DNA from: QGNO01 sp964493125 | Lineage (GTDB): Bacteria; Chloroflexota; Dehalococcoidia; Lucifugimonadales; QGNO01 | NCBI GenBank assembly: GCA_964493125.1 | Contig: CAZBMS010000027.1 | Location: 1 to 20,449 of the forward strand | Length of the DNA: 20,449 bases | Direction: 5' to 3' | Part shown: piece by piece, positions 1 through 6,670 of the stretch | Numbering within the stretch: position 1 is the stretch's first letter | How the letters are laid out: every line of letters begins with the position of its first letter | Notes under the pieces: model-generated | Told to the model about the DNA's origin: nothing | Database searches by the model: none | Seen by the model: only the letters and a program-made list of their open reading frames with translations | Position numbers and translations under genes: made by a program

Positions 1-221
1 CCCAAGTCCAAGTCCGTCTCAGATCCATCCTTAGTAACAAATACTTCTCCATGCTGGTATGGAGACATAGTCCCAGGATCTACATTGAGATAAGGGTCCA
101 ACTTCATCACAGAGACCGATATTCCGTTGCTCTTCAAAATCCGCCCAATTGAAGCGACGCTAACGCCCTTACCTATAGAACTCACAACGCCGCCAGTAAC
201 AAAGATATATTTCGTAGTCAT
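1..221 (-). CDS. pyrG: CTP synthase, N-terminal fragment (cut by window edge)
   Basis: CTP synthase converts UTP to CTP using ATP and glutamine, the last step of pyrimidine nucleotide synthesis. Reading the minus strand from the ATG at 221-219 gives 73 residues with the family's amidoligase N-terminus: MTTKYIFVTGGVVSSIGKG (P-loop, about residues 9-19), then KLDPYLNVDPGTMSPYQHGEVFV and DGSETDLDLG, which match PyrG almost residue for residue. The rest of the synthase domain and the whole glutaminase domain lie outside the window. The frame is open to the edge, so this is an edge cut and not a pseudogene. It is divergent from rsmD across a long intergenic region. Identity is very secure from the PGTMSPYQHGEV signature. 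Confidence 0.96.
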   Translation of the reverse strand, partial: MTTKYIFVTGGVVSSIGKGVSVASIGRILKSNGISVSVMKLDPYLNVDPGTMSPYQHGEVFVTKDGSETDLDL

Positions 222-674
222 AAGCAAATCATCAATCTATATTCTTGAAGTGAACAATCGGTCGGGAAAGTGCCATCCGGCACCCTGAGTGAGCGGTTCG
301 AATTTGCGCGTAAGAAACCACACTTTAAGTGGACTTTTGGTTCCCAGTAGCTCATTTAAGGTATTTAACGTCTAAGCCTGCGCATTTAATTAAAGCTCGC
401 TGAGATTGTAGATGTGGTTTGAAAATAGTGTCAAGCATAATGCGACTAGATATTACTCAAATGAGCAACCGTTACGTTGTTAAAATCACACCTTTGGGTA
501 TTCGTACATCTCCAACATATGAGTTTAAATCGTTGATAGTGTCACACAGGTAATCCCAGCCGTACTAGATCTGGAACAAACTGGAACGTATGAAACCGGG
601 CCTCAAGATTGACCTTTGTTGTCAAAAAATGTAACATCTTAAGCGTTAAGAGCAATGCGAAAGCAGCCGACGAG
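222..674. other. Long divergent intergenic region, pyrG / rsmD
   Basis: These 453 bases hold no coding region I can support. They should contain the outward promoters and leaders of pyrG (minus) and rsmD (plus), but I see no convincing -35/-10 pair. Visible structure: a compact GC-rich stem-loop at 270-283, a near-perfect small palindrome CACTTtAAGTG around 321-331, and a tandem CTGGAAC at 571-577 and 581-587. An ATG at 590 opens only a 14-codon frame. A GGTTCGAAT T-loop-like string at 295-303 followed by CCA at 318-320 does not fold as a tRNA. Confidence 0.6.
270..283 (-). promoter_or_regulatory. Small GC-rich stem-loop in the presumed pyrG leader
   Basis: GTGCC and GGCAC form a perfect 5-bp stem around a 4-base loop. 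Read on the minus strand (pyrG direction) it is followed by TTTCCC, and flanking GGG and CCC could extend the pairing through an internal loop. It lies about 50 bases before the pyrG start. PyrG leaders are attenuated in some Gram-positive bacteria, but the short U-run makes a terminator doubtful here. The role is unknown; only the pairing is seen. Confidence 0.3.
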
Positions 675-1223
675 ATGCGCATAACAGGTGGCGAGGCACG
701 GGGAATTCAGCTCCTAGTGCCGCGTTCTCCCTATTTCAGACCAACCTCAGATAGAGTGCGATCAGCACTTTTTCAAGTGGTGTCAAAATTGTTGATTAAA
801 GCTCGGGTGTTAGATTTATACGCAGGTAGTGGCTCTCTCGGAATCGAGGCGCTGAGTCGCGGAGCCGAACATGCCGATTTCGTAGAACAAAACCCCGTCC
901 TATGCCGTACCATAAGGGATAACCTAAAAAAGACGACCTTGGATAGCAAAGGAGAGGTCCGGAAGTTAAGCGTTAGAAAAGCAACCTCTACCTTGAAAGG
1001 GCCATACGATTTAATACTGCTAGATCCACCTTACAACCGACCTGATTTAGACGAAACGATGGAAAAGCTTGGGAATTCAAACCTCCTTGCAAGCGAAGGA
1101 TTAGTAGTCTTGGAACACAGTAAGCAACAGATCTCACAACAAAGCTATGGAGTCTTACAAAAGGATTCCGAGAGACGCTATGGAGACACATTATTAACTT
1201 TCTATAAAGAGGGATTGTCGTGA
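675..1223 (+). CDS. rsmD: 16S rRNA (guanine(966)-N2)-methyltransferase RsmD
   Basis: RsmD methylates G966 of 16S rRNA in the assembled 30S subunit using S-adenosylmethionine. The 182-residue product opens with MRITGGEARG, the family's usual N-terminus (compare MRIISGxxRGR). It carries the SAM-binding motif LDLYAGSGSLGIEAL at about residues 46-60 and the catalytic DPPY at 117-120. The open frame extends upstream to a TTG at 609, but those 22 extra residues are not family-like, so I chose the ATG at 675; no strong ribosome-binding site is visible. The stop overlaps the coaD GTG start by 4 bases (GTGA), implying translational coupling. RsmD next to CoaD is a widely conserved pair. Confidence 0.93.
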   Translation: MRITGGEARGIQLLVPRSPYFRPTSDRVRSALFQVVSKLLIKARVLDLYAGSGSLGIEALSRGAEHADFVEQNPVLCRTIRDNLKKTTLDSKGEVRKLSVRKATSTLKGPYDLILLDPPYNRPDLDETMEKLGNSNLLASEGLVVLEHSKQQISQQSYGVLQKDSERRYGDTLLTFYKEGLS

Positions 1224-1708
1224 CTTTAGGTCTTTATGCTGGTAGTTTTGACCCAATAACTAAGGGGCACATCGACATCGTCCAACGGGCGGCATCGATT
1301 GCAGGAAAACTCGTACTGGCTGTGTTTGATACTCCATCAAAGAACTTGATGTTCTCTACTAACGAAAGACTACAGTTGTGTGAAAGCGCTGTAGTAGGAA
1401 TGAAAAATGTTGAAGTTACAAAGTTTGATGGTCTCCTAGTTGAGTTCGCCAAGTCGATCGGAGCGGATTTCATGATACGGGGGCTTAGGAACATTACGGA
1501 TCTCGATTACGAAGTGGCAATGCTGATGATGAATAGAAAGCTGAATCCTAGCATAGACACGATATTTCTCTATACTAGCCAAGAATATCAATCCATCAGC
1601 TCTTCTTTAATAAAGGAGGTGGCCAGCTTCGGAGGCGATATAGCTGATCTTGTAACAGAAAATGTTGCCTTAGCGATGAAAAGTAAACTAGACATCAAGG
1701 CATCATAA
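1220..1708 (+). CDS. coaD: Phosphopantetheine adenylyltransferase
   Basis: CoaD transfers AMP from ATP to 4'-phosphopantetheine, the penultimate step of coenzyme A synthesis, in the cytoplasm. The 162-residue length is standard. The nucleotidyltransferase signature GSFDPITKGHIDI sits at residues 8-20, with TKGH as the HxGH-type motif. RGLRNITDLDYE follows at about 87-98 and the C-terminal ISSSLIKE at 126-133. The last is the ISSTxxR-type ATP loop, with Lys where Arg is usual. It starts with GTG inside the rsmD stop (4-base overlap). The coiled-coil gene follows on the same strand after 25 bases, and the order rsmD, coaD, coiled-coil protein recurs in related bacteria. Confidence 0.95.
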   Translation: MTLGLYAGSFDPITKGHIDIVQRAASIAGKLVLAVFDTPSKNLMFSTNERLQLCESAVVGMKNVEVTKFDGLLVEFAKSIGADFMIRGLRNITDLDYEVAMLMMNRKLNPSIDTIFLYTSQEYQSISSSLIKEVASFGGDIADLVTENVALAMKSKLDIKAS

Positions 1709-1720
1709 TAAAATAACTTG

Positions 1721-1729
1721 AAAGGGGGA
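1721..1729 (+). promoter_or_regulatory. Strong Shine-Dalgarno deciding an ATA start
   Basis: AAAGGGGGA lies right after an in-frame TGA (1719-1721) and 4-5 bases before an in-frame ATA at 1734. No ATG, GTG or TTG lies in this frame between the stop and the TTG at 1770, and that TTG has no purine-rich sequence before it. The site therefore supports initiation at the ATA. Confidence 0.6.
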
Positions 1730-1733
1730 TATC

Positions 1734-2225
1734 ATAGAAATCTTTGGTATTATCGATAAATTAGAATCATTGGCCAATTCTGGCACACGAATCCCTATGA
1801 GCAAGAAACTAGCAATAGATTCTGAGGCGCTTGTAGAACTCGTAGATCAATTGCGAGTATCCATTCCACAGGACATATCTGAAGCCGACGAAGTACTTAG
1901 AAAACGAGAAGAGTTACTCAATCAGTCTTTGGGTGAAGCAAAGCGTATTAGGGCATCCGCCGAAAGCGAGTTGCGTTCCAGAATAGCCGAAACAGAGCTA
2001 GTTAAAGAAGCTGAGAAAGAGGCTCAATCAATAGCAGATGAAGCTGAAGGAAAGGCCCAGCAAATACTAGATGCTGCCGAAACTCAAGCTGCAACGAAAA
2101 GAACTTCTGCTGATAGGTACGCTCAAGAGCAACTATACAAACTTGAAGAAGAGGTTAACAGCCTCCTTAGCACCGTACGAAATGGCATAGAGGTACTTGA
2201 AGCACAACAGAAGATTTCCAGTTAG
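1734..2225 (+). CDS. Coiled-coil protein, DivIVA/SepIVA-like, apparent ATA start
   Basis: The product is 163 residues if read from ATA 1734. The N-terminus then becomes MEIFGIIDKLESLANSGTRIP, like the conserved start of a short coiled-coil family found beside coaD in Chloroflexota and Actinobacteria (from memory, roughly M-D-I-x-x-L-I-D-K-L-E then a RIP segment). From about residue 50 to 150 it is almost wholly charged, Ala/Glu/Lys-rich helix (EAEKEAQSIADEAEGKAQQ...), a long coiled coil. It has no signal peptide or membrane segment. Relatives are annotated as DivIVA-like, cell-division initiation or ATP synthase subunit B-like proteins; a role in cell-envelope organisation is inferred from that resemblance. 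Starting at TTG 1770 would lose the conserved N-terminal helix. The start and function are uncertain; that it is a gene is secure. Confidence 0.8.
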   Translation: MEIFGIIDKLESLANSGTRIPMSKKLAIDSEALVELVDQLRVSIPQDISEADEVLRKREELLNQSLGEAKRIRASAESELRSRIAETELVKEAEKEAQSIADEAEGKAQQILDAAETQAATKRTSADRYAQEQLYKLEEEVNSLLSTVRNGIEVLEAQQKISS

Positions 2226-2249
2226 TTGGTAGTGTACTAATATTAGTGA

Positions 2250-2265
2250 AGTCACGACTGTGACT
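2250..2265. repeat. Perfect 6-bp stem-loop between convergent genes
   Basis: AGTCAC, a 4-base GACT loop and GTGACT form a perfect stem between the convergent ends of the coiled-coil gene and moaC. Neither strand has a U-tract after it, so it is not a canonical intrinsic terminator, though the position would suit a shared bidirectional stop. A second weak pairing (CTAGG...CCTAG) lies at about 2293-2313, reaching the moaC stop. Confidence 0.3.
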
Positions 2266-2309
2266 GTTGTCTCTAAGCCATATTTTGTACTACTAGGCTC
2301 ATGCTAATC

Positions 2310-2810
2310 CTAGGTGCCTGCTTGGAAATCGCCGCTCTGGCCTCCTCGCTTGCTAATCAAGCGTACATCTCCTATCTTCATTCCCCTGTCAACAGCTTTG
2401 GCCATATCGTAAATAGTCAATGCCGCGAGGCTTACTGCGGTTAGCGCCTCCATCTCAACACCTGTGTTCGCGTTTGTACTAGCAGACGCTGTTACATTCA
2501 CGGCCGATCTCTCATCGTCCAAGTTAAAATCTAGAGAAATATGGTTAAGTGGTATATTGTGACAAAATGGTATCAAGCTAAATGTCTGTTTAGCCGCCAT
2601 TATCCCAGCGACTCTAGCAACTGCTAAGACATCCCCTTTTTCGACCCCCCTCTCTCTGATCAAAGCAAGTGTCTCCGGTTTCATGTACACACTGCCTACC
2701 GCTACGGCATCACGCAAGGTGGGCTCTTTGCCAGTTAAGTCCACCATACGGCCCCTACCTTCCCCATCAAGATGTGTAAGCTCAACAAATTTATCTACTT
2801 TATCTGTCAT
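2310..2810 (-). CDS. moaC: Cyclic pyranopterin monophosphate synthase
   Basis: MoaC converts 3',8-cyclo-7,8-dihydro-GTP, the product of MoaA, into cyclic pyranopterin monophosphate, the first stable molybdenum cofactor intermediate. The 166 residues are full length. Family motifs are all present: THLDGEGRGRMVDLTGK at 12-28, KQTFSLIPFCHNIPL at 74-88, GVEMEALTAVSLAALTIYDMAKAVDRGM at 117-144 with the presumed catalytic Asp135 and Lys138, and a C-terminal KRGGQSG. Its ATG shares one base with the rnhC stop (TAATG), so it is probably translated by coupling with rnhC. moaA lies one gene upstream in the same unit, so both halves of the first pathway step are co-expressed with an RNase H between them. 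Confidence 0.96.
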   Translation of the reverse strand: MTDKVDKFVELTHLDGEGRGRMVDLTGKEPTLRDAVAVGSVYMKPETLALIRERGVEKGDVLAVARVAGIMAAKQTFSLIPFCHNIPLNHISLDFNLDDERSAVNVTASASTNANTGVEMEALTAVSLAALTIYDMAKAVDRGMKIGDVRLISKRGGQSGDFQAGT

Positions 2811-3718
2811 TAAACTAATCCTATTCTTGCCCGAATTTGGCTAGTGGTCCTGAAGTGAAGCTTAGCCACATATCCCAATTTATCAAAACCATGCTTCATA
2901 GCTATCTCAGTGCCGTTATCTATAACCTTTGAAGACGCTCCCTTTGGTAAATCAATATCAATTTCACGACTTAATCTTTCAATACTAGCGATAAATTCAT
3001 CACGGGCAATTATCGATGCAGACGCAACTGCCATATCAGATTCAGCCCTAGGCACCTGAATGAGGTTGATTTTGCGTCCTTTACTCATCAGTTCATCTCT
3101 AACGAATTTTTCGTCGCCAAATTGATCAACTATAGCAAGCTTACAATCCTTTAAATTCAAGACGCCTTCCAAAGCCCGTGCGTGGCACCGGCCAAGGAGT
3201 TTGTTGAGATTTTTCATTTCCGCGTAAAGTTCATTATATTCTTCAGGGGAAACCGTAACAGTTTCCCAGGTCACTAAACTCTTAATCTGCGATGCCATTG
3301 TCTTTATAGCTTTGTCTGATAATGCCTTGCTATCTTGCACACCAATCTCTCGTAGCTGAGATTCGGTTTCGTTATCAACGAAAGCCGCTACCGTTACCAA
3401 AGGACCGAAATAATCGCCTTTTCCACTCTCATCCGATCCAATTCTGGGACCCGAATACCCTTTGGGCAGCACAGTTTTTTTGGGCAAATCTGTTTTTTCT
3501 ACAAAGCCCTGATCGGCTAATTTACTAACCCACTTATCCGTTTCATAACCCTGAAAAAGAACTTTATTAGTTTTGTAAACAGTAATCCTGACACCTCGAT
3601 TCTTTGCAACTAATACAGAGTCCCCAGTTTTTTCTTCGCAATCAAAATCAAGGTTTTCTAAGGACCTCTTCAGTAGCGATATTTGATTTGAAGTCAATAT
3701 TGTTGAAAACTGGTTCAT
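2810..3718 (-). CDS. rnhC: Ribonuclease HIII
   Basis: This enzyme cleaves the RNA strand of RNA:DNA hybrids. The 302-residue length and two-part layout fit RNase HIII and not RNase HII. Residues 1 to about 85 resemble the N-terminal TBP-like substrate-binding domain. A type 2 RNase H fold follows, with the glycine-rich catalytic stretch IGSDESGKGDYFGPLV at 93-108 (Asp96, Glu97), VDQFGDE at 197-203, and SASIIARDEF near 233-242. A weak AAGG precedes the ATG. The gene lies between moaA and moaC in a compact minus-strand unit and overlaps moaC by one base. RNase HIII is patchily distributed among bacteria, often alongside or instead of other RNases H. Confidence 0.92.
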   Translation of the reverse strand: MNQFSTILTSNQISLLKRSLENLDFDCEEKTGDSVLVAKNRGVRITVYKTNKVLFQGYETDKWVSKLADQGFVEKTDLPKKTVLPKGYSGPRIGSDESGKGDYFGPLVTVAAFVDNETESQLREIGVQDSKALSDKAIKTMASQIKSLVTWETVTVSPEEYNELYAEMKNLNKLLGRCHARALEGVLNLKDCKLAIVDQFGDEKFVRDELMSKGRKINLIQVPRAESDMAVASASIIARDEFIASIERLSREIDIDLPKGASSKVIDNGTEIAMKHGFDKLGYVAKLHFRTTSQIRARIGLV

Positions 3719-3748
3719 AATTACAAACCTTATGAATCTGATCTAAGT

Positions 3749-4780
3749 CTATCCACCGATATGATACATCTCAACTTTGTTTGCAGATTGATCCGAATAT
3801 TCTCCACGCTCTTCGGAATATCGGTCTTCACGCGCATTCCAAACTTGGGTAACGAACTTCACTATCTCATCGTCTGTAGCCTGCGACCTTATTAGCGCCC
3901 TCAGATCGTGCCCAAAGCTAGCAAATAGACAAGTATAGATACGTCCATCAGCTGAGATTCTTGCGCGCGAACAGTCCATACAAAAAGGATTCGTAACAGA
4001 CGAAATAAGTCCTATCTCCCCTTCACCATCAAGGTATTTATAACGGTCCGCCACCTCTCCAGCGAAGTTCTTGTTTATCGCTACTAGAGGCATCTCTTCG
4101 TTTAACTGGTGAAGTATGTCTTTCGATGGAACAACTTGCTCCATTAGCCAAGCATTTCTGTTCCCAACATCCATGTACTCTATAAATCTCACTATGTGCC
4201 CTCTAGCCTTAAAATATGAAGCTAATTCCACCACCGTATGATCATTAACTCCTTTTTGCACAACCGTATTTATCTTAATAGGCATGAAGCCGGCTTCTTC
4301 AGCAGCTTGAATACCTTCCAAAATCGGCTGTGTCCCATATTGTCGCCCATTCATGCGTTGAAAAATTTCGTCATCCAAAGTATCCAAGCTAACTGTTAAA
4401 CGCTTCAGCCCCGCTCTCCGCAACTTCCCCACAACTTTGCTAAGTCTGTAGCCATTCGTGGTAAGTGAAAGATCATCAACGCCCGAGATTGCAGCTAAAT
4501 CGCTAACCAAATCTTCAATATTAGGTCTAAGTAAAGGTTCTCCACCCGTAAGGCGTAATCGAGACACTCCGAGCTGAACAAAAATTTTCGCTACTCTTAT
4601 GATCTCCTCATAGCTGAGGACCGCGTCTCTGGGAAGGAATTTATATCTCTCTCCATAGATCTCATTAGGCATGCAATACGTGCACCTAAAATTACATCTG
4701 TCAGTTACGGAAATCCGGAGATCTCTGAGAGGCCTTCCAAAGGTATCTGTTAAGCCATTTCCTTTAGTGTAATTATTCAT
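3749..4780 (-). CDS. moaA: GTP 3',8-cyclase (radical SAM)
   Basis: MoaA is a radical S-adenosylmethionine enzyme with two 4Fe-4S clusters that rearranges GTP to 3',8-cyclo-7,8-dihydro-GTP, starting molybdenum cofactor synthesis. In the 343-residue product the N-terminal cluster motif CNFRCTYC gives Cys29, Cys33 and Cys36, and the C-terminal cluster ligands appear in NPFCMDCSRARISADGRIYTC (Cys267, Cys270, Cys284). LRLTGGEPLLRP is the SAM-binding GGE motif. The chain ends in Gly-Gly, the flexible tail that enters the active site in characterised MoaA. rdgB ends 18 bases upstream, and rnhC and moaC follow, so all are likely co-transcribed. No clear Shine-Dalgarno is visible. Confidence 0.97.
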   Translation of the reverse strand: MNNYTKGNGLTDTFGRPLRDLRISVTDRCNFRCTYCMPNEIYGERYKFLPRDAVLSYEEIIRVAKIFVQLGVSRLRLTGGEPLLRPNIEDLVSDLAAISGVDDLSLTTNGYRLSKVVGKLRRAGLKRLTVSLDTLDDEIFQRMNGRQYGTQPILEGIQAAEEAGFMPIKINTVVQKGVNDHTVVELASYFKARGHIVRFIEYMDVGNRNAWLMEQVVPSKDILHQLNEEMPLVAINKNFAGEVADRYKYLDGEGEIGLISSVTNPFCMDCSRARISADGRIYTCLFASFGHDLRALIRSQATDDEIVKFVTQVWNAREDRYSEERGEYSDQSANKVEMYHIGG

Positions 4781-4798
4781 AAACTATTCAGTTGAATC

Positions 4799-5398
4799 TC
4801 AGGCTAGTAGGCATTTTAATCTCTTATAAAGTTTATCTGTAGCGACCCCTCTGTGACTAACTGCGTCTTTGGAATCATGATCTACCTCACCAAAAGTTTT
4901 GCCAAGATCCGGGAAATAAAAGAGGGGGTCATATCCAAACCCATTAATTCCCTTAATTTGCCTTGTCACATACCCATCACAAGTCCCTTCAAAAAGCTCT
5001 GGCTCATTACCAGTGATCGCCAATGCAATCACGCAACGAAACCTAGCCGTACGCCTTTCCCAAGGTGTCCCGATAAGATTGCTTAGTAGCAAATCATTAT
5101 TTTCTTTGTCAGTAGCAGCAATTCCAGCATAACGAGCGCTATATATCCCTGGTGCACCATCTAGCACATCGACTTCGAGCCCTGAATCATCTGATAAAGT
5201 AGGTAGCCCCGTCTCACTAAAGTAATATTGTGCTTTAATTAGAGCATTTTCCAAAAAACTGGCCCCAGTTTCATCGGGCTCACCAGTAATTCCTTCCTGT
5301 TCTGGGGTTGTAAAAACAATCGGCAAGTCGTCAAGGAGTCTACTATACTCCCTGACTTTTCCATGATTATTTGTTCCTATGAGTAGCTTGAATTCCAC
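4799..5398 (-). CDS. rdgB: XTP/dITP diphosphatase (HAM1/RdgB family)
   Basis: RdgB hydrolyses non-canonical purine nucleoside triphosphates (XTP, ITP, dITP) to monophosphates and pyrophosphate, keeping deaminated bases out of DNA and RNA. The 199-residue product is standard length. It shows the N-terminal GTNNHGK (residues 8-14), the metal and catalytic SDDSGLEVDVLDGAPGIYSARYAG at 69-92, and GFGYDPLFYFPDLGKTFGE at 153-171. Translation begins at a GTG (5398-5396). It sits 18 bases before moaA and 59 bases after fba on the same strand. I see no missing key residue. Confidence 0.95.
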   Translation of the reverse strand: MEFKLLIGTNNHGKVREYSRLLDDLPIVFTTPEQEGITGEPDETGASFLENALIKAQYYFSETGLPTLSDDSGLEVDVLDGAPGIYSARYAGIAATDKENNDLLLSNLIGTPWERRTARFRCVIALAITGNEPELFEGTCDGYVTRQIKGINGFGYDPLFYFPDLGKTFGEVDHDSKDAVSHRGVATDKLYKRLKCLLA

Positions 5399-5457
5399 GG
5401 TTACTGGAGTTATTCCTCAAGACAGACGAGCATTAGATTACAAAATCACCATTCAAC

Positions 5458-6480
5458 CTAGCTCTCATTCATCCCCGCCTCATAGACTCCGTCACGAGCT
5501 GCACTAGTCACCTTAGCGCGATGCAAGTAGGCTTGTTGTGCACTTGCAACTTTGGAACTATCTCCACTCCATATTTTTAACGGAGTTGCCTGCAGACCAC
5601 GCCCATATGAAAAACTAAGTTCCCAGGGAGTGTCCGAATCAACCCTTTGATTAATTGCGTTTAAATTTACCGTTGCTTCATCATCACTTTGTCCCCCAGA
5701 AAGAAACACTATACCTGGCATATCAGCCGGTACAGTGCGCTGAAAACATACTATTGTATGTTCTGCAACATCTATAGAACTTGCTCTTTCGGAAGCTGAT
5801 GAGCCAGACAGAACCATGTTAGGCTTAAGCAACATTCCTCCAAGGAAAACAGACTGGCTATGTAACTCCTCAAACACTCTCTGTAGGGTAGTTTCGGTCA
5901 CTTCAAAGCAACGGTTTATGTCGTGATCCCCATCCATAAGCACTTCGGGCTCAACTATAGGTACAAGCCCTGCCTCTTGTGACAAAGCAGCAAAGCGTCC
6001 AAGCGCGTGAGCATTCACATCTATGCAATAACTAGTTGGGATTGAATCACCTATAGTGATAACTGCCCGCCATTTAGTAAATCTAGCACCAAGTTCATAA
6101 TACTCTTGAAGTCTCTCTCTCAAACCATCTAAGCCCTCAGTGACAGTTTCATCTGATGAGTTTGCTAGCGGCTTCGCACCCTTATCAACTTTTATCCCAG
6201 GGATGATGTTTTCACCTTTCAACGCATCTACAAACGTTTGGCCGGAATCGGTACTCTGTCTTATTGTCTCATCAAACAAGATTATTCCGCTTATATAGTC
6301 CCCGCTTCCTTTGGTAGTAATAAGCAGTTGACGCCATGCCCTGCGATTTTCTTCAGTCGAATCGACGTTCACACTTTCAAGTCTGCGGGCTATAGTAGAA
6401 TCACTTTCGTCAGCCGCCACAATCCCTTTACTCTTGGCTACTAATGCCTGAGCTGTTGACTGCAGTTCTTCCCTGTTCAT
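5458..6480 (-). CDS. Fructose-bisphosphate aldolase class I
   Basis: This enzyme reversibly cleaves fructose 1,6-bisphosphate to dihydroxyacetone phosphate and glyceraldehyde 3-phosphate through a lysine Schiff base, without metal. The 340-residue protein follows the eukaryote-type class I family. GIVAADESDSTIARRL is at 19-34, the catalytic KWRAV at 136-140, VPIVEPEVLMDGDHD at 173-187, the Schiff-base lysine in GGMLLKPNMV (Lys219), and the phosphate-binding LSGGQSDDEA follows. A clear GGGAGG precedes the ATG. It is the first gene of the minus-strand unit and is divergent from glpX, so the two enzymes acting on FBP share one control region of 190 bases. Class I aldolases are less common than class II in bacteria. 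Confidence 0.95.
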   Translation of the reverse strand: MNREELQSTAQALVAKSKGIVAADESDSTIARRLESVNVDSTEENRRAWRQLLITTKGSGDYISGIILFDETIRQSTDSGQTFVDALKGENIIPGIKVDKGAKPLANSSDETVTEGLDGLRERLQEYYELGARFTKWRAVITIGDSIPTSYCIDVNAHALGRFAALSQEAGLVPIVEPEVLMDGDHDINRCFEVTETTLQRVFEELHSQSVFLGGMLLKPNMVLSGSSASERASSIDVAEHTIVCFQRTVPADMPGIVFLSGGQSDDEATVNLNAINQRVDSDTPWELSFSYGRGLQATPLKIWSGDSSKVASAQQAYLHRAKVTSAARDGVYEAGMNES

Positions 6481-6670
6481 AGTTGCCTCCCTTTGGATAA
6501 TCTGAAGTTAGGAGCTTTAACTCAATACAGATGCTCGATCAAATATTGTGGTTTTCACTGAGTTTATCATGATATATGCAGTTAAAAACAACCTTATATT
6601 CTTGATATACTTAAGACTGCTTACTTTGGCATTCCTAAAAGAAAATACAAAGATTCATAAAGAGGCTATT
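6481..6670. promoter_or_regulatory. Divergent control region, class I aldolase / glpX
   Basis: This 190-base AT-rich stretch separates the two divergent FBP genes and must carry both promoters. On the plus strand TATACT near 6606 with a TTAAAA about 18 bases upstream is a possible sigma70-like promoter for glpX, but the match is weak. AAAGAGG at about 6658-6664 is the glpX ribosome-binding site. I found no clear operator. An open frame reaching back to 6548 in phase with glpX is not family-like and is treated as leader. Confidence 0.4.

Noticed and set aside
242..320. tRNA-like stretch: TTCTT/AAGAA ends, GGTTCGAAT T-loop and terminal CCA
   Set aside because: The T-stem needs two G-U pairs and a mismatch, the T-loop is one base out of register with the CCA end, and the only central hairpin has a 4-base loop, so there is no anticodon arm. 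It does not fold as a tRNA or a tmRNA end.
590..634. 14-codon open frame starting MKPGLKIDLCC upstream of rsmD
   Set aside because: Too short, no ribosome-binding site and no family resemblance.
609..674. 22-residue N-terminal extension of RsmD from a TTG
   Set aside because: The family begins at MRI; the extension has no conserved sequence.
6548..6670. 41-residue N-terminal extension of glpX
   Set aside because: Hydrophobic and isoleucine/leucine-rich but not GlpX-like. The ATG at 6671 has AAAGAGG and yields the family's usual N-terminus.
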